Part shown: piece after piece, positions 33,935-44,971 of the stretch
Layout: every line of letters begins with the position of its first letter
Numbering within the stretch: position 1 is the first letter of the stretch
Origin: Pochonia chlamydosporia 170
Lineage: Eukaryota; Ascomycota; Sordariomycetes; Hypocreales; Clavicipitaceae
Length of the DNA stretch: 64,000 nucleotides
Direction: 5' to 3'
Assembly: GCF_001653235.2 (NCBI RefSeq)
Contig: NC_035794.1
Coordinates: forward strand, 1-64,000
Position numbers and translations under genes: made by a program
The notes under the pieces: model-generated
What the model was told of the DNA's origin: nothing
Databases searched by the model: none
The model's input: only the letters and a program-made list of their open reading frames with translations

Positions 33935-36034
33935 TTATCTAAAGCTCCTTTCTAAATTCCTGTAATTAATTATATTGCGCTTCTATATGTATTATAACTA
34001 TATTAGAAAGTACTATATTTAATTAATTAATTAACTTAGTTAATAGAGATTTACTTATATAGCTATTTAAGATAGCATATAGAGTACGTGCTTAAGGCAT
34101 CTAATTAACTAGACGCTAAGTAAAAGCCTAAGAGGGAAGTTTATATCCCTATCTTGCGGTATTGCCTACTAACTTAAGAGGCATTTAAGAGCTCTATAGT
34201 AAGATTACTATAAGCAGGAAACCTATAAAGACCCTAGTAGACCTAGGTTAGCAGAAAAGCTCTTAATAAATAAGCGGTATTATGTCTCTATAATAGATCT
34301 TAGATTAAGATAGCAGAGAGCTCTCTAAAGAGAGAGGCAAATTATCTGGTAAAAGCTTATAAAAGCTATAGAAGATCTCTATAATAGAGATATGCAAACA
34401 AATAAGTTACCTAATAAAGAGATAACTTATAATAGAAAGTAATAGCTAGAAAGGAAGCCCCTAAAGTTAGATCTCTTAGATGCTAAGGCAAATAATATCT
34501 TAATTTATAGAGTCTATATAAGCCTTACGTATTAAACGTAAAGCTAACTAAGAAGAAACGCAAAATTAGATATAAGCTCTATAATTTGCAATTACCACCC
34601 TAAACCTAACCTCCTTAGGGGATATTACTAACCTAATGCCCTAGAGATTAGGTCCTACGCCTCTAGTATTAAATACTATCTTACTGCTGCCTATTACTCC
34701 TAATAAAGTGCTACTAGGCCTCCTACTAACCAAAAAGAAGGCTACTCTACTAGATCCCCCTTAATTTAAAGGAAATTAGCTAGGCTTCTAGGCGTAGCTT
34801 AGTGAGATTAGAAATAAGCTTTAAGTAGATAGCCCTACTATTAGAAGTAAACCTAACTAATTTGCCTATATCTATGTAAGGCTAGGCAGATAACTATAAA
34901 GAATAATAATTGCTTATATGGAAGCTAGAGGGAGCAATAGAATATCTAACCCAGACTAATATTTATAGTACCTAGAGGAATATTATAGTAACCCTAACGT
35001 GAAGGCTAGGGCTATAGAATGCCTTAGGTCTCTAAGATAGAAGGATAATAAAATATTTGCTATATTCCTGCCTAAGTTTAAGAGAGAGCTAGCAGACTTA
35101 GGAGGGAGCTCTTAGCTAGAAGACGTAAAAATTAGTTACCTAGAAGTATTAGTTAATGCCTAACTCTGCCGCATAGCTATTTATATAGACCTTAACTAAA
35201 TAGGATATCTTGCCTAGGCATAGACTTTACTAAAGGTCTCTTTATATTTAGAGGGAATTAGTAAAATAGAAGAACTTTAACGCGACAAATAGTTAAACAG
35301 GCAACCTAAAGAATAGCACTAAGGGTCTAAAGGGAAGAAGGTATTATAACTACCTATTAATAAGAAAGAAGCTCTAGACTAAATAGACTGGGAACTAATA
35401 AGAGTAAATATAGCAGAAAGCAAAATAGCTACACACAAAATAAAGGATACTAGAAGTATTACTTGCTACTGCTATAACTAACTAGGTTATATTGCTAGAG
35501 GCTATAGGGGAGAAATTAAGGATATAAGTAAGAGGAAATATCCTATAGGGTATAAACCCTCTTAGACTATAGCTATAAGAGTATAGGCTAAGAACTCTAA
35601 TAATTCTAAACCTAGTAATAATAGATAGGAAAGCTCTTATAAAATAGCTTTAGACTAGGATTTAGAAAATAAGTAGCTTCTAGTTAAAGGCGCAACTAGA
35701 AGCAGAAATTAGCTAAAAAGGACTAAAATAAATAGAGAGACTAAATAGATAGTAGGCCTTTCTATATTAATATAGAACTTAATAGGGAATACTATATAAC
35801 TGCTCTTATTAACTATAGATACCTAAATTATAGTATAATTAAAGAGGCTCTTATCTAAAAACTCTAGCTATTATATATTATTATTCCTTTCTAAACACTT
35901 AAATAAGTAGTAGGATTTATTTCTAGGGCAATCTAATATATTTTATATATAGATATTAATATTAATAGCTACTAGAAAAGCTATACCTTCTTCTATATTA
36001 TACTAGGCTAGAAGGAAGATATAATATTAGGGAG
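33935..36034 (+). mobile_element. Gag region of a plus-strand gypsy element, RIP-degraded
   Basis: Follows the LTR at 33706. A forward frame broken by stops carries gag text (AIECLRSL, FLPKFKRELADLGGSS, a LEVLVNA stretch) and a CCHC knuckle at 35464-35505: C-Y-C-Y-N-stop-L-G-Y-I-A-R-G-Y, with C-to-Tyr and H-to-Tyr changes at positions 4, 9 and 14. The sequence ends at the assembly gap, so protease and reverse transcriptase are not seen. Confidence 0.75.
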
Positions 36035-36134
36035 NNNNNNNNNNNNNNNNNNNNNNNNNNNNNNNNNNNNNNNNNNNNNNNNNNNNNNNNNNNNNNNNNN
36101 NNNNNNNNNNNNNNNNNNNNNNNNNNNNNNNNNN
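36035..36134. other. Assembly gap (100 N)
   Basis: Exactly 100 Ns, a conventional placeholder for unknown length. Left and right flanks belong to differently mutated transposons, so they need not be contiguous parts of one element. Confidence 0.95.
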
Positions 36135-36206
36135 GACCGTCTGCACGGCGCCGAAGCTCCGGGCCCGGCAGAGCCGGGTCCACAGCATCGGGCATAGCCC
36201 GTGACA
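36135..36206 (-). repeat. Start of a gypsy LTR next to the gap
   Basis: On the minus strand the LTR begins TGTCACGGGC at 36206, directly after a purine-rich polypurine tract (GGAAGGAGG...GGGGATAA, 36207-36225) and continues to the gap. GC-rich, not RIPed. Confidence 0.7.
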
Positions 36207-37103
36207 TTATCCCCTTCCTCCCTTCCGTCCCCGACCGTGGCGCCGGGGTCCAGTAGTCGTCTGATACTTCTCCAATGGCCCGTCATACTTCATGACTGGG
36301 CCGTAAACCGATTCAAACTCTTCCATCGCTTCTGTCTCCCGTAGAGCCTCCGCTGGCTCCCATGTTGCATCTGCATATCCACGCCAGCGTACAAATACTT
36401 CTCTAAATTTCCCGCGTCCACGGTTCTTCCAACGAGCGCAGAGGATCTCTTCCACTTCCCATTCTTGCACGCCGTTCTCCTCCTGTATCGGCGGCGGTTG
36501 TGAGTCGTCAACTCGCTGCCCGGGTGCCGGGTCTTGTCTAGCTCGGCGAAGCAGATCGACGTGAAATCGTGGGTGTATAGAACCTGGCACGTCTAACTCC
36601 ACGACGTGTGAACTGATGACTTTTGTGACTGTGTACTTGTGGTGCAGCCAATCTAGCTTCTTGCATGGTCGTGGTGACCTGTAGTTCGCCATCGATAGCC
36701 AAACCTTATCTCCAACTTCAAATCGTTCGGCTGGCTGCCTCTTTGCATTTGTTGCCTCTTCTTGTTGCTGCTGGGAGGCGGCAATCATAGCCTGCATATA
36801 CTCCGAGACTTCCTGCAGACGGCTAAGAAGGGCGTCTGCCTTGCCTTCCTCCTTGCTCTGGGGCGGATCTGCTGGATCCTCGACAGCCACTGGTTCTACA
36901 TGGTATCCGTGTTCGACAAAGAACGGGCTGATCTTCGTCGCTGCGGATTCACGGTTGTTAAGGGCCAGCTGTGCCACTGGGAGGAAGTCCCCCCAGTCCT
37001 TCTGCATGTATGATACGTACGCCCGCAGGTATGCCTGTATCTCTTGGTTTGCTCTTTCCGGGCCCCCGTCCGTCTGTGGGTGGTATGCTGCTCGGCTTGG
37101 TTG
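36207..37103 (-). mobile_element. Gypsy integrase C-terminus with chromodomain, intact frame, truncated at its start
   Basis: Open without stops from about 37103 to the TAA at 36207-36209. Near the start is AAYHPQTDGGPERANQEI, the last part of the integrase core. Then come the GPY/F-like section (VGDKVWLSMANY, LDWLHHKYTVTKV, HPRFHVDLLRRA) and a chromodomain (EEILCARW, FREVFVRWRGY, TWEPAEAL). Chromodomains steer chromoviral integration to heterochromatin. Protease, reverse transcriptase and the first part of integrase are missing because another LTR-like sequence abuts at 37104. No RIP damage is visible, in sharp contrast with the DNA left of the gap, so this insertion is recent or escaped RIP. 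Confidence 0.85.
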
Positions 37104-37261
37104 TGTAATTGGATTAATTTCGCCTAAGTTGCCACTGCAACTTAACTGCGCAAGCTCGAGGCGAGCCTCGAGCTTGCTCTTCTCCTTTCTTTCTCCCTAG
37201 CTTTAGATAGACAATCATACGGCACCCTTATGTTGAACAAACAGCGGCGCAGCCCCTTACA
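37104..37261. repeat. LTR-like segment with a GC-rich hairpin
   Basis: Begins TGTAATTGG and ends CCCCTTACA. It contains CTTTCTTTCTCCCTAGCTTTAGATA text resembling the 3' part of the TGTAACGGGC LTR family, so it is probably a related LTR. Inside, GCAAGCTCGAGGC (37150-37162) and its exact complement (37165-37177) are separated by two bases. It truncates the integrase frame. No target duplication found. Confidence 0.5.
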
Positions 37262-37474
37262 CACTATAAGAATTCTAGTTTCTCTATATAATTATATATA
37301 ACCCTAATCCTAAAACTAGATATTTATCTAATAATATAGTAAATAGTAATATATTAGAAAACTAGTTCTTCTTAGGTTTTTTTGGTGGTTTTTACAAGGA
37401 TATAAAACTAGTATTTTAGGTGAGAGTGCAAGTGTGGCACTTACTATGCTATGGCACTCACTATGCACTCACGT
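37262..37474 (-). mobile_element. MITE-like element, truncated copy (terminus at 37474)
   Basis: The right terminus ends ...CACTCACGT followed by TA, and reads inward to the left as ACGTGAGTGCATAG. The inner part shares TTTTTACAAGGATATAAAA text with the copies at 37646 and 43610. Its other end is missing. Confidence 0.6.
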
Positions 37475-37645
37475 TATTATATTAGTAATAGATTATAAAC
37501 TATAACTAGTAATTAGTATAGTTACTTAAAGTATTACTTAGAATTATACTAAAGATTATTATTAAAAGCTAAAGACTAAAAGCTATCTAAGAAAGAGAAA
37601 ATTTAGAGTGCCTATATACTATATAGTTTACTAATAGTTTATATA

Positions 37646-38120
37646 ACGTGGGTGTACAGCGAGCCGGCCAGCATAGCGAGCCGGCCACTCGCACTCACGC
37701 CAAAAATACACTTTTTATATCCTTATAAAAACTACTAAAAATAGCTTAAAATAGCTCTCTTAGATACATCTTATATTTAACTATATAAGTAAGTTACTAT
37801 AAAATTTTTAGTAAAAAGAGATATTAACTCTACTAGATAGCTATAATAAAAAGGTATATAAAGACCTATAAAGGGAATTATACTAATATTATAATAAGAG
37901 TTAAATACCCTTAAAAGGAAAATCTACTAGATAAAACCTAAGACCTTCTTAAGAAAGAGTAAAAAGATAATACTTCATTTAATAAGTAAGTTAAGAATAG
38001 AGCATTATTTATAGTATAGTTAGTGTAGTTTTTAGACTTTACTTATAGTTTTAGTGTAGTTTTTTAGAGCCTACTTATAGTTATAGTTTAGATTTACCTT
38101 CTATAGTATAGTTTATAGTA
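37646..38120 (+). mobile_element. MITE-like element, second copy with GC-rich terminal repeat
   Basis: Starts ACGTGGGTGTACAGCGAG after TA. The terminus carries AGCGAGCCGGCCA twice within 60 bp, a GC-rich island in TA-rich DNA. The inner sequence (TATATCCTTATAAAAACTAC) matches the other copies. The right end was not found and the end coordinate is approximate. Confidence 0.55.
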
Positions 38121-38406
38121 TAGAACCGGTCACGGGATGCGTGTTACATAAGCCGACTAAGACGAAACCTTACCTCTCGTCTATCTGGGAGTCCCTCCCG
38201 ATTGCTTTTCGCATTTGCCTTTTCTCTTCTTCGCGCCAGGCTTTATGACCTGTTGACGACGATGACGACGGTCGCCCTTTCCATCTCCTTCTTCATTGAC
38301 GACTATCAGTCTACTTCTGGGCGTCGTTTCCTAGCAAATTTCACGATCCTCTCGTGTAGGCCGCAAACGATCACCGCCTCTAATTATCCACATTCATTTC
38401 GAATCG

Positions 38407-39345
38407 ATGGGTCAATCTATTGGAGCCTTGTTTCCACTGCAGTTCCGGCTTTGGCTGGGCAGACAACTCTACAAACCCCTCACTTCCTGCGTAGTGAGAG
38501 TCAGTCGGCATCGCGTCATCAAGGGACCATGTGGTCCTCCCGAGATCGAAGCCATGCAGTACATCACCAAGAATACAACTATTCCGGTACCTAAAGTCTA
38601 CGCTATCCATACTACTCGGAACCAGCATATATACATCGAGATGGAATATGTCCAGGGTGAAGATCTAGATACCGCTTGGAGGACAGAGGGTCGCCTTTCG
38701 CAAGACCAGAAGAAGACCATTTTCGGAGATGTCAAGGAGTACGTTTGTATTCTCCGCGAGCTCCAACCTCCAGCAGAGCATCTAGTAGCCTCTGCTCTAA
38801 ATAATCCCGTCTACGACGCTCGGATTGGTGCTCGTTTCTTCGGCCCATTTAATCATCGTGACTTCCATTCATTAACACGACGACACTTGCGTATGGAAGA
38901 TGTTGCGATGGTTCTTGGTGAGGAGGTAGCAAAGGTGCATACTGCGTCATATCGAACATGTTTCACGCATGGGGATCTGGTCCCAAGAAACATTATTGTG
39001 AGGAATGGACGCGTTGCCGCAATTATCGACTGGGGCTTTGCAGGATGGTACCCGGAATACTGGGAGTTTACTAAGGGGCACTATGACTTCTTCCCAAAAG
39101 ACGACTGGTCAGAGCATTTTCGCCAAGCTGTTCCTAATTATAACGTTGAGCTTACCGCGGAGCGAGCTCTCTGGGAAATGCTCCCCGACCCGGGCACGCC
39201 GGTTACTTCATATCGAGATGGAGTTGTTCGTGAAACGCCAGGCTCGAAGCCTACAGCAACGTGGCAAGATGCGAGAGCAGGTCGTCAACTAAAGGATCTA
39301 TGGTCTGTTGCTTTGTCGTCAAGAGGTTACAATAGCGGGACATAG
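38407..39345 (+). CDS. APH-family phosphotransferase-like protein
   Basis: Single exon, 312 residues. Catalytic landmarks of the aminoglycoside phosphotransferase/choline kinase fold are in order: VIKGPCG and an N-lobe Glu region (IEAMQYI, IPVPKVYAI), YIEMEYVQGEDLD hinge, FTHGDLVPRNIIV (residues 187-199, catalytic Asp 190 and Asn 195), then AIIDWGFAGWYPEYWE (205-220, metal-binding Asp 208). Length and the PEYWE ending match the many fungal cytosolic members whose substrates are unknown; it should not be read as drug resistance. The glycine-rich loop region is poorly defined, as in the family. It sits alone in a small island between TA-rich blocks. The start at 38407 gives the best family fit; an earlier ATG at 38202 is in another frame. 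Confidence 0.85.
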   Translation: MGQSIGALFPLQFRLWLGRQLYKPLTSCVVRVSRHRVIKGPCGPPEIEAMQYITKNTTIPVPKVYAIHTTRNQHIYIEMEYVQGEDLDTAWRTEGRLSQDQKKTIFGDVKEYVCILRELQPPAEHLVASALNNPVYDARIGARFFGPFNHRDFHSLTRRHLRMEDVAMVLGEEVAKVHTASYRTCFTHGDLVPRNIIVRNGRVAAIIDWGFAGWYPEYWEFTKGHYDFFPKDDWSEHFRQAVPNYNVELTAERALWEMLPDPGTPVTSYRDGVVRETPGSKPTATWQDARAGRQLKDLWSVALSSRGYNSGT

Positions 39346-39825
39346 CTATTGGCGCTCGTCTCGATCCGACTAATAAGTCACCGTCCAGATAGAGCACCGC
39401 CAATACCTCAAGAAACGCTCAATTTACTGACGTGTACCCAGTCCATGACTCGGGGCAAATAAGAAGCCTGGGCAGGATGAGCACAGAAGGACTCGCGCAG
39501 AGAATGGCCTGAAATTTCCTCGCTCTTGCCGTGTTTACAAAGTGATCATATCGGAACTGGACAGTTGGAGTGTGTCGTTACGGTCAACATGATGCCGTCT
39601 GTTTGTCCACTAGCGGACAGCTCCACAGCGTTTGCTACATGGACCTTACTGCCCACATGGAGTTCAGGAACGACCAACACGATGGGCAAAAAAGCTTGTC
39701 ATGGCAGGATCGCCTGAACGGCCGTTAATGTCCTTGATGAAGAGACCCCTTGTGGGGCGGCCGGCCAGCCTTGGCTTGGAACCACCCGGCCGTTGTGATA
39801 GACGCACGGAATACTGAGAACGCCA
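39346..39825. other. Intergenic, no gene seen
   Basis: Only short overlapping frames on both strands. Confidence 0.5.
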
Positions 39826-41690
39826 GTGAGATCTGGCAGTTTCTGGACGATAGCCTCTCAAATGGCCAGAACAGTCATCCGCGTCCAGCACGTTGTCAAT
39901 AAGGGGAATGGGGAGCGTCGCCCGGCCACCATCCGCAACGAAGCCGACAACAATGCGCCAAGCAAGACTGATGCTCATAAGAAATTGCATTCACACCCTT
40001 CTATGCAACGACCAGCTGGTTTAGAGCATATAATATGTGCCCTGTCTCATCTAACCGTCGACCCGTCTACTGGCGCTCTCCCTTTGCTGCCAGAGGCCGC
40101 TCTTTTACGGGAAACGTCGTGGGGAAAGCTTGACGGCTCAGCCAGAGTCAGCGTCAGGGATGCAAGTGCGGATTTCGTACCTGGAATTGCGGAGACCTGG
40201 GATAGGCTCGAAGAGCAAAAGGATTGGAACACGTCAAACATGGTCGACTTCGATGCAATTTTGGGCCAAGCTGATCCGGACGTGACGAAGGAATTGATAG
40301 AGAGGAAGCTCGGCTTCGCCAAGGTCATGGAGAAAATCGATTCGGACGCGACGAAGGACTTGCGATACAAGATGTGAGTAGAGGATTTCAGTTATCTACA
40401 AGACGACGTAGCTCAGCAATTCCGCGATTTCAATTAACCCTATGAACCTGGCGATCTAGAAAACTGGGTGGTCTGATGATCGCCGAGCCGCCTATTGGTT
40501 TTTTGGGGGAACCCAATGCTAACCCGTTGCGCAGCTCATTTGCCAGTAACAGCCCGGATGTACAAGCTGCCACTCCAGACACTCCTAGCCTTGGCGAGAA
40601 CACAACGGTCAAGTTCCCCGTCAACAACTCCTCCGGCAGTCATCAATGGGAGGACACGGAGCATACCTCCTCGCGGGGCCGCACAGGCATTGCAGACCTT
40701 CCCAAAAACAGAAGTGGTGATTTCATAGAAAGCAACTCGGAAGAAACGATACATTTAGACTCAACTTCTCGTGGGAGGTCCAGCGCGACCAACAGTGGTG
40801 TGACATCAATCTCGCATGATATGACCCCGGACGGCATAACTTCAGAAGACTTCATTTCGGACGCGGACGCAGTGGGAAATTTGGCCTGTCACAATACTGG
40901 GTATGCGGCAGCAGAATTTGCTATTTCGAGTACAAACCATGACAGCACATCTATTAAACTCAGACATGATCCCAAGGACCCTGAACCCGACTACCAGAAG
41001 GTGCCCATTGCAGAACATTCGCGAACCGTCTGTGCACAGGAAGAACAGCTTCTCAAGCTCCCTACGACGCTCGCTATTGCTCAGACTACAGTGCCAGCGC
41101 GGACAGGCAATTGGCAGAGCTTTTCCAGGAACACCACCACTGACCTTCCACATCCTATTGGGCAGTTGTTACCAATGATACCCCCTCCTTCGCCTCAAGC
41201 TAATTCTTTTGGCCATCCCTTTTCTCCCGCACGCCCTGCTACACCCATGGACTTTTCCAAGATTGTAATCAGCCAGAAAGACCAACCCGGACCCAGCGAA
41301 CTAACTAAAGACATCCATGGCAAAACGATAGGAAACAAGGCAAAGACCTCGGGTCGACAATCTCGTCAATTCCTTCACGACACGCAGTCGTCATCTGGGA
41401 CAGTCGGCAGCGGCGAGACAGATGCGACGGAAGTTCAGGATGGCTCTACAAACAGTGGAATCTCGCACGGTCTCCATCTACTTATGAGTGAGGAAATGAG
41501 GACGCTTACTTCCGATAGCCTTAACAACGAACCGTTGTGATCTGCGTGGTGCGATAATATATCTTCCAGCCCAAACGAGGATGATCAAATTCGGGACGAC
41601 GTTGGAATTACAGAGGGTCTACCACCATTGGCTGATGAGGACTTGGCCTTTTATGATATCTCTTTGATGTGGACTGCTGCAACTGATTGA
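39826..41690 (+). CDS. Unknown two-exon protein interrupted by one in-frame TGA
   Basis: Exon 1 39826-40373 (GTGAGT donor), intron 40374-40459, exon 2 from 40460. Splicing joins ...TKDLRYK to IKLGGLMIAEPP in frame. The reading then stops at TGA 41538-41540, but the same frame stays open for 49 more codons (SPNEDDQIRDDVGITEG, LPPLADEDLAFYDISL) to TGA at 41688-41690. A CGA-to-TGA change, readthrough or an unseen splice are possible. Exon 1 holds an internal near-repeat (DPDVTKEL and DSDATKDL). Exon 2 is Ser/Thr/Pro-rich and probably disordered. No domain recognised. The start is uncertain; ATG at 39862 is an alternative. Composition is normal, unlike the flanks. Confidence 0.45.
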
Positions 41691-41729
41691 TTGTATGGGT
41701 AGTGCTATCAAGAGAAACGGAAGTCTACC

Positions 41730-42315
41730 AGGTTGTACTTAAACGGCTAGAGCGAGACCTACAAAGCCATCGTCAGGGGTTAGAGAAGTATATAGAGCTC
41801 CGCCGTGAGTTGCAAAATGAGAAGTAAAGGCTAAAGAGACAGCTAAAGCAGAAGGTTTAGGATAAATAGACGGCTAAGCAGGCTATTAATAATATTAAGC
41901 GGCAGTTATAAGGCGTTAGTTTTACAAAGCAAGCTGCCACAGACATAAATGCCTCTCCTTAGTAACTAGCTTAAAAATGTCTTATAGAGGCTCTTACTGC
42001 TCTTCTTGGCAATACACTTAAGGGTTAATAGCAGCAAAGAGATAACGCTATTAGTACTATTATAGCTTATTGTGCGGTTAAGAAGGGGCAGACTATCTAG
42101 CACTATATACTCTCTATTAAATCCAGGTTAGCCTTTATATCTAAACTACCTATAAGTAGCTCTTAGTATATAGCTTTACTGTCTGTCTTTATTAAGAATA
42201 AAAAGAAGAGACTAAAAAGGTGCTTTATTTGCGTTAGCAAAGCACTTGCTCTAGCTTCTAATAATATAGCTATAGAGAATCTTATATATTAGTTCTATAC
42301 TCTAGGGGACCTAAA
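41730..42315 (+). pseudogene. Relic of a multicopy coiled-coil/C2H2 (FluG-associated type) gene
   Basis: In one forward frame: VYQVVLKRLERDLQ, YIELRRELQNEK, then RLKRQLKQKV, KQAINNIKRQL and, near the end, CFICVSKALAL followed by FYTLGDL. This order, a charged coiled coil then a Cys-x2-Cys and a YTPGDLxxH-like segment, is that of a repeated fungal C2H2 protein group. The final His residues are not present because an LTR-like repeat starts at 42316. TAG/TAA stops sit at probable CAG/CGA/CAA sites. Family assignment is from memory of the pattern. Confidence 0.5.
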
Positions 42316-43286
42316 TGTAAAAGGTAGAGCCTTTTAGAGTAAAAGGGAGGTTTAATTATGCGCGGGAATAAAACGGAAATAAGGTTAGTATACAGATATA
42401 ATACAGATATAACCTTAGTTAAAAGTAGCTTAGGATAATAGCTTATTAGGTAAGCAATTATTATAGAATATAATTTAGAAATAGTATAGAAATAAAAATA
42501 TATTCTATATATATTATGTGGGCAGAATTGCTTACACCTGGTGGCTTAACAAGGGATAGGAAAAAGGGACTTGGTGTTTTTATTTGATCTTGTAGCTACC
42601 ACACAGATAAAAGGGAGGTTCTGCCCCCTCTAGCTAGACAACCAGAAATTAACAGACTTAACCGCGATTTTCTTGACTAGAGCTATTTACTTAATGTATT
42701 TAATGCTTGTTTACTAAATCCCTTGTTAACTAAGGGCACCTTTCTTTGCTATAGGTTGCACCTTATAGAGGCGCACCACTAAATAACATTGCTAAGGTCT
42801 TCTGGAAAGACTAAAGCAATTGAAGATTAAATACCATTTAATCCGAGCAAGTGGGAGACTTTTGACCACCCGGCCTAAAAGCGCCTTCCTTTGCTACGTG
42901 CTGTACCTTATAGAGGCGCACTACCAAACGATATTGGGAAAGTCTTTTGGGAAGACTAAAGCAATTGAGGATTAAATACCATTTAATCTAGGCAATTAGA
43001 AGGATTCTAACTACTTAAACTAAAGGGAAGTGATAATCTAGACTGAATTGCTAATAAGTTGCGTGTAAGTGCGGTATTTTGCAGGGCGCTTTGAGCTCTT
43101 GGGTGTGTTCGTTTTGGGCTAACAAAATATTAAGGATTAAGTTATTCTTCTCCTAAAGAGAGAGAATTCCTTCTTTATATAGTAAAATATTAATTAGAAT
43201 AAGGTTCTAATAGCTTTAAAGTTAATTGCCTTAATATAAGGTTTAAATAGCCTTAAAGTTAAGTGCCTTAGTAGTAGACTTTACAT
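42316..43286 (+). repeat. LTR-like repeat, copy 2, interrupted by a 0.6-kb insertion
   Basis: 42316-42515 matches 29083-29290 and about 43129-43185 continues the match. The intervening piece is absent from copy 1. A possible LTR end TTTACA is at 43281-43286. Confidence 0.5.
42736..43001 (+). repeat. Direct repeat of about 120 bp, offset 145 bp
   Basis: CCTTATAGAGGCGCAC occurs at 42761 and 42906, and both copies continue to AAAGACTAAAGCAATTGA and ATTAAATACCATTTAATC. The repeat lies in the piece that interrupts the LTR-like copy. Confidence 0.7.
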
Positions 43287-43609
43287 GTGATAGAGATATT
43301 CTCTTTCTATAGAAACTCTTTCTCTTATACTAAATAAGCACTTCTATTATAGCTACCTAAGTAATATATAAAAGGATAATAAAATAGAGTGCTTAGCTTA
43401 CTCTATACTACTTAAATATAAGCAGTATATTACAATCCTAGCTGCAGGCTACAGAATAGGCCGGTTGCATAATGCTACCTTATAGCAGCTATAGATAGGT
43501 ATAGAATAATAGTTAGTATAAAGAGCTAATTAGAAAGAATTTACTTACTCTTTAAGTAAACTCTAAGTAAATATATATAGTAATATAATAGTAGTTTACT
43601 TAAGAATTA

Positions 43610-44020
43610 ACGTGGGTGCATAGCGAGCCGCCCACCATAGCGAGCCGCCCAATTGCACTCCCACCTAAAAAGCCATTATAAGATCCATGTAAAATCTACT
43701 AAAACTGGCTTAAAATAGCTAGGCTTTTAACATATTACTATTTACTATATAGTAGAACTAATATCTAACTTTTAGGCTAGTATTATATATAATTATATAG
43801 AGAAACTAGTATTTATACAGTGCAAATTAGAATATTTTAGACTTCTAGATATCTAGCTTACCCTAACCCTTATAAGTCTAGAATTAGAGCTATTTATTAG
43901 TAAAAAGTACTATATTAAAATTATAGCTATTTTTACCTATTTTTAGTGCTTTTTGCAAGGATCTAAAAAAATACGTTTTCTATATGATTTTGGGGTGGGC
44001 GGCTCGCTATGCATTTACGT
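43610..44020. mobile_element. Complete MITE-like element, 411 bp, inverted terminal repeats, TA flanks
   Basis: Left end ACGTGGGTGCATAGCGAG, right end the inverse of ACGTAAATGCATAGCGAG, each followed inward by CCGCCCA. TA flanks both ends (43608-43609, 44021-44022), as expected for TA-targeting DNA transposons. The left end also repeats CATAGCGAGCCGCCCA. No transposase is encoded, so it would depend on another element. It is the only complete copy of the three. Confidence 0.75.
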
Positions 44021-44022
44021 TA

Positions 44023-44971
44023 GCTCTTTATTTATAACTTAATATATAGTATTATTAAAGCTTATACTTTTATACTAACTATAAGTTTAGTATATATATT
44101 ATATATATAAAAAATATACTACTGCCTGCCTAATTAAGCCATTTTTTTGCCCCACCTAGACCTAAGATAAGATACCGTGGACCTAAGATTAGCTGGAACC
44201 CTAGCCACAGCGCTGCGGGATAGTAAGCCCCCTCCCTCCGGGATTCGATTCGGATCCGAGATGTTCTTGGCGGTAATGCCTCAATAGGGATATTAGCAGA
44301 TTGCACTTTGTTGTACTTCAAACTATATGATATAATTATCCCGTTGGTCCTTGTAAGTTGGAAGTCAACTGGTTTCTCCAACCCAATTTGGCACGTTGCA
44401 TCACATGAATGTCGGCAGTGTCCGTTGCTGATCACTGAGCTTATACAACGACTATTCCCAGTCAGGCATGAGGTTAAGCGTCTTCCCCCTCCTGTTGCAC
44501 GTCAGTGTTCCTGCAATCTTAAGCAGTATTTAGCCGTTGGAAGTTCTATGACGAAGAGGCGAATTGTATTGTGCGCACTGCTTACCCGATTTGTAGATTC
44601 GTATATTCGGTTGAGTTCGGTGCAAGAGGCAGCGAGTTAGTTTGGGCGAGGTGAACATATCGTCGCTTGTTTTTGTCTTGAGCTGGAGTTTCACTCTCAA
44701 ACACAGCAACCGACCCAGAAATCTGTGCTTGAGAATGAAAACTCAAGCTCTAGACAAGACAAGCGAGGAGCAAAGATACCGTCTGACTTAAATACATTCG
44801 ATCTGCATACAAATCACCACGTGGCGGCCCGCTCCGGATCGATACCAAGATCATCAGCGATTCATCGGTAATCCCTACTCGATACGACCAGCATGTTGGA
44901 TTGCAACACTGGCCATAACGAACACTATCAAGCCTTATGCACAATATACGAGTTCTCATTCTTCAATCCCA
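44023..44971. other. Boundary of TA-rich block and 3' spacer
   Basis: Composition returns to normal near 44140. No gene recognised; short frames at 44130-44435 (minus) and 44308-44640 (plus) have no family features. Confidence 0.5.

Noticed and set aside
38202..38594. 130-codon plus-strand frame preceding the APH gene
   Set aside because: It is in a different frame, overlaps the APH start and has no family features.
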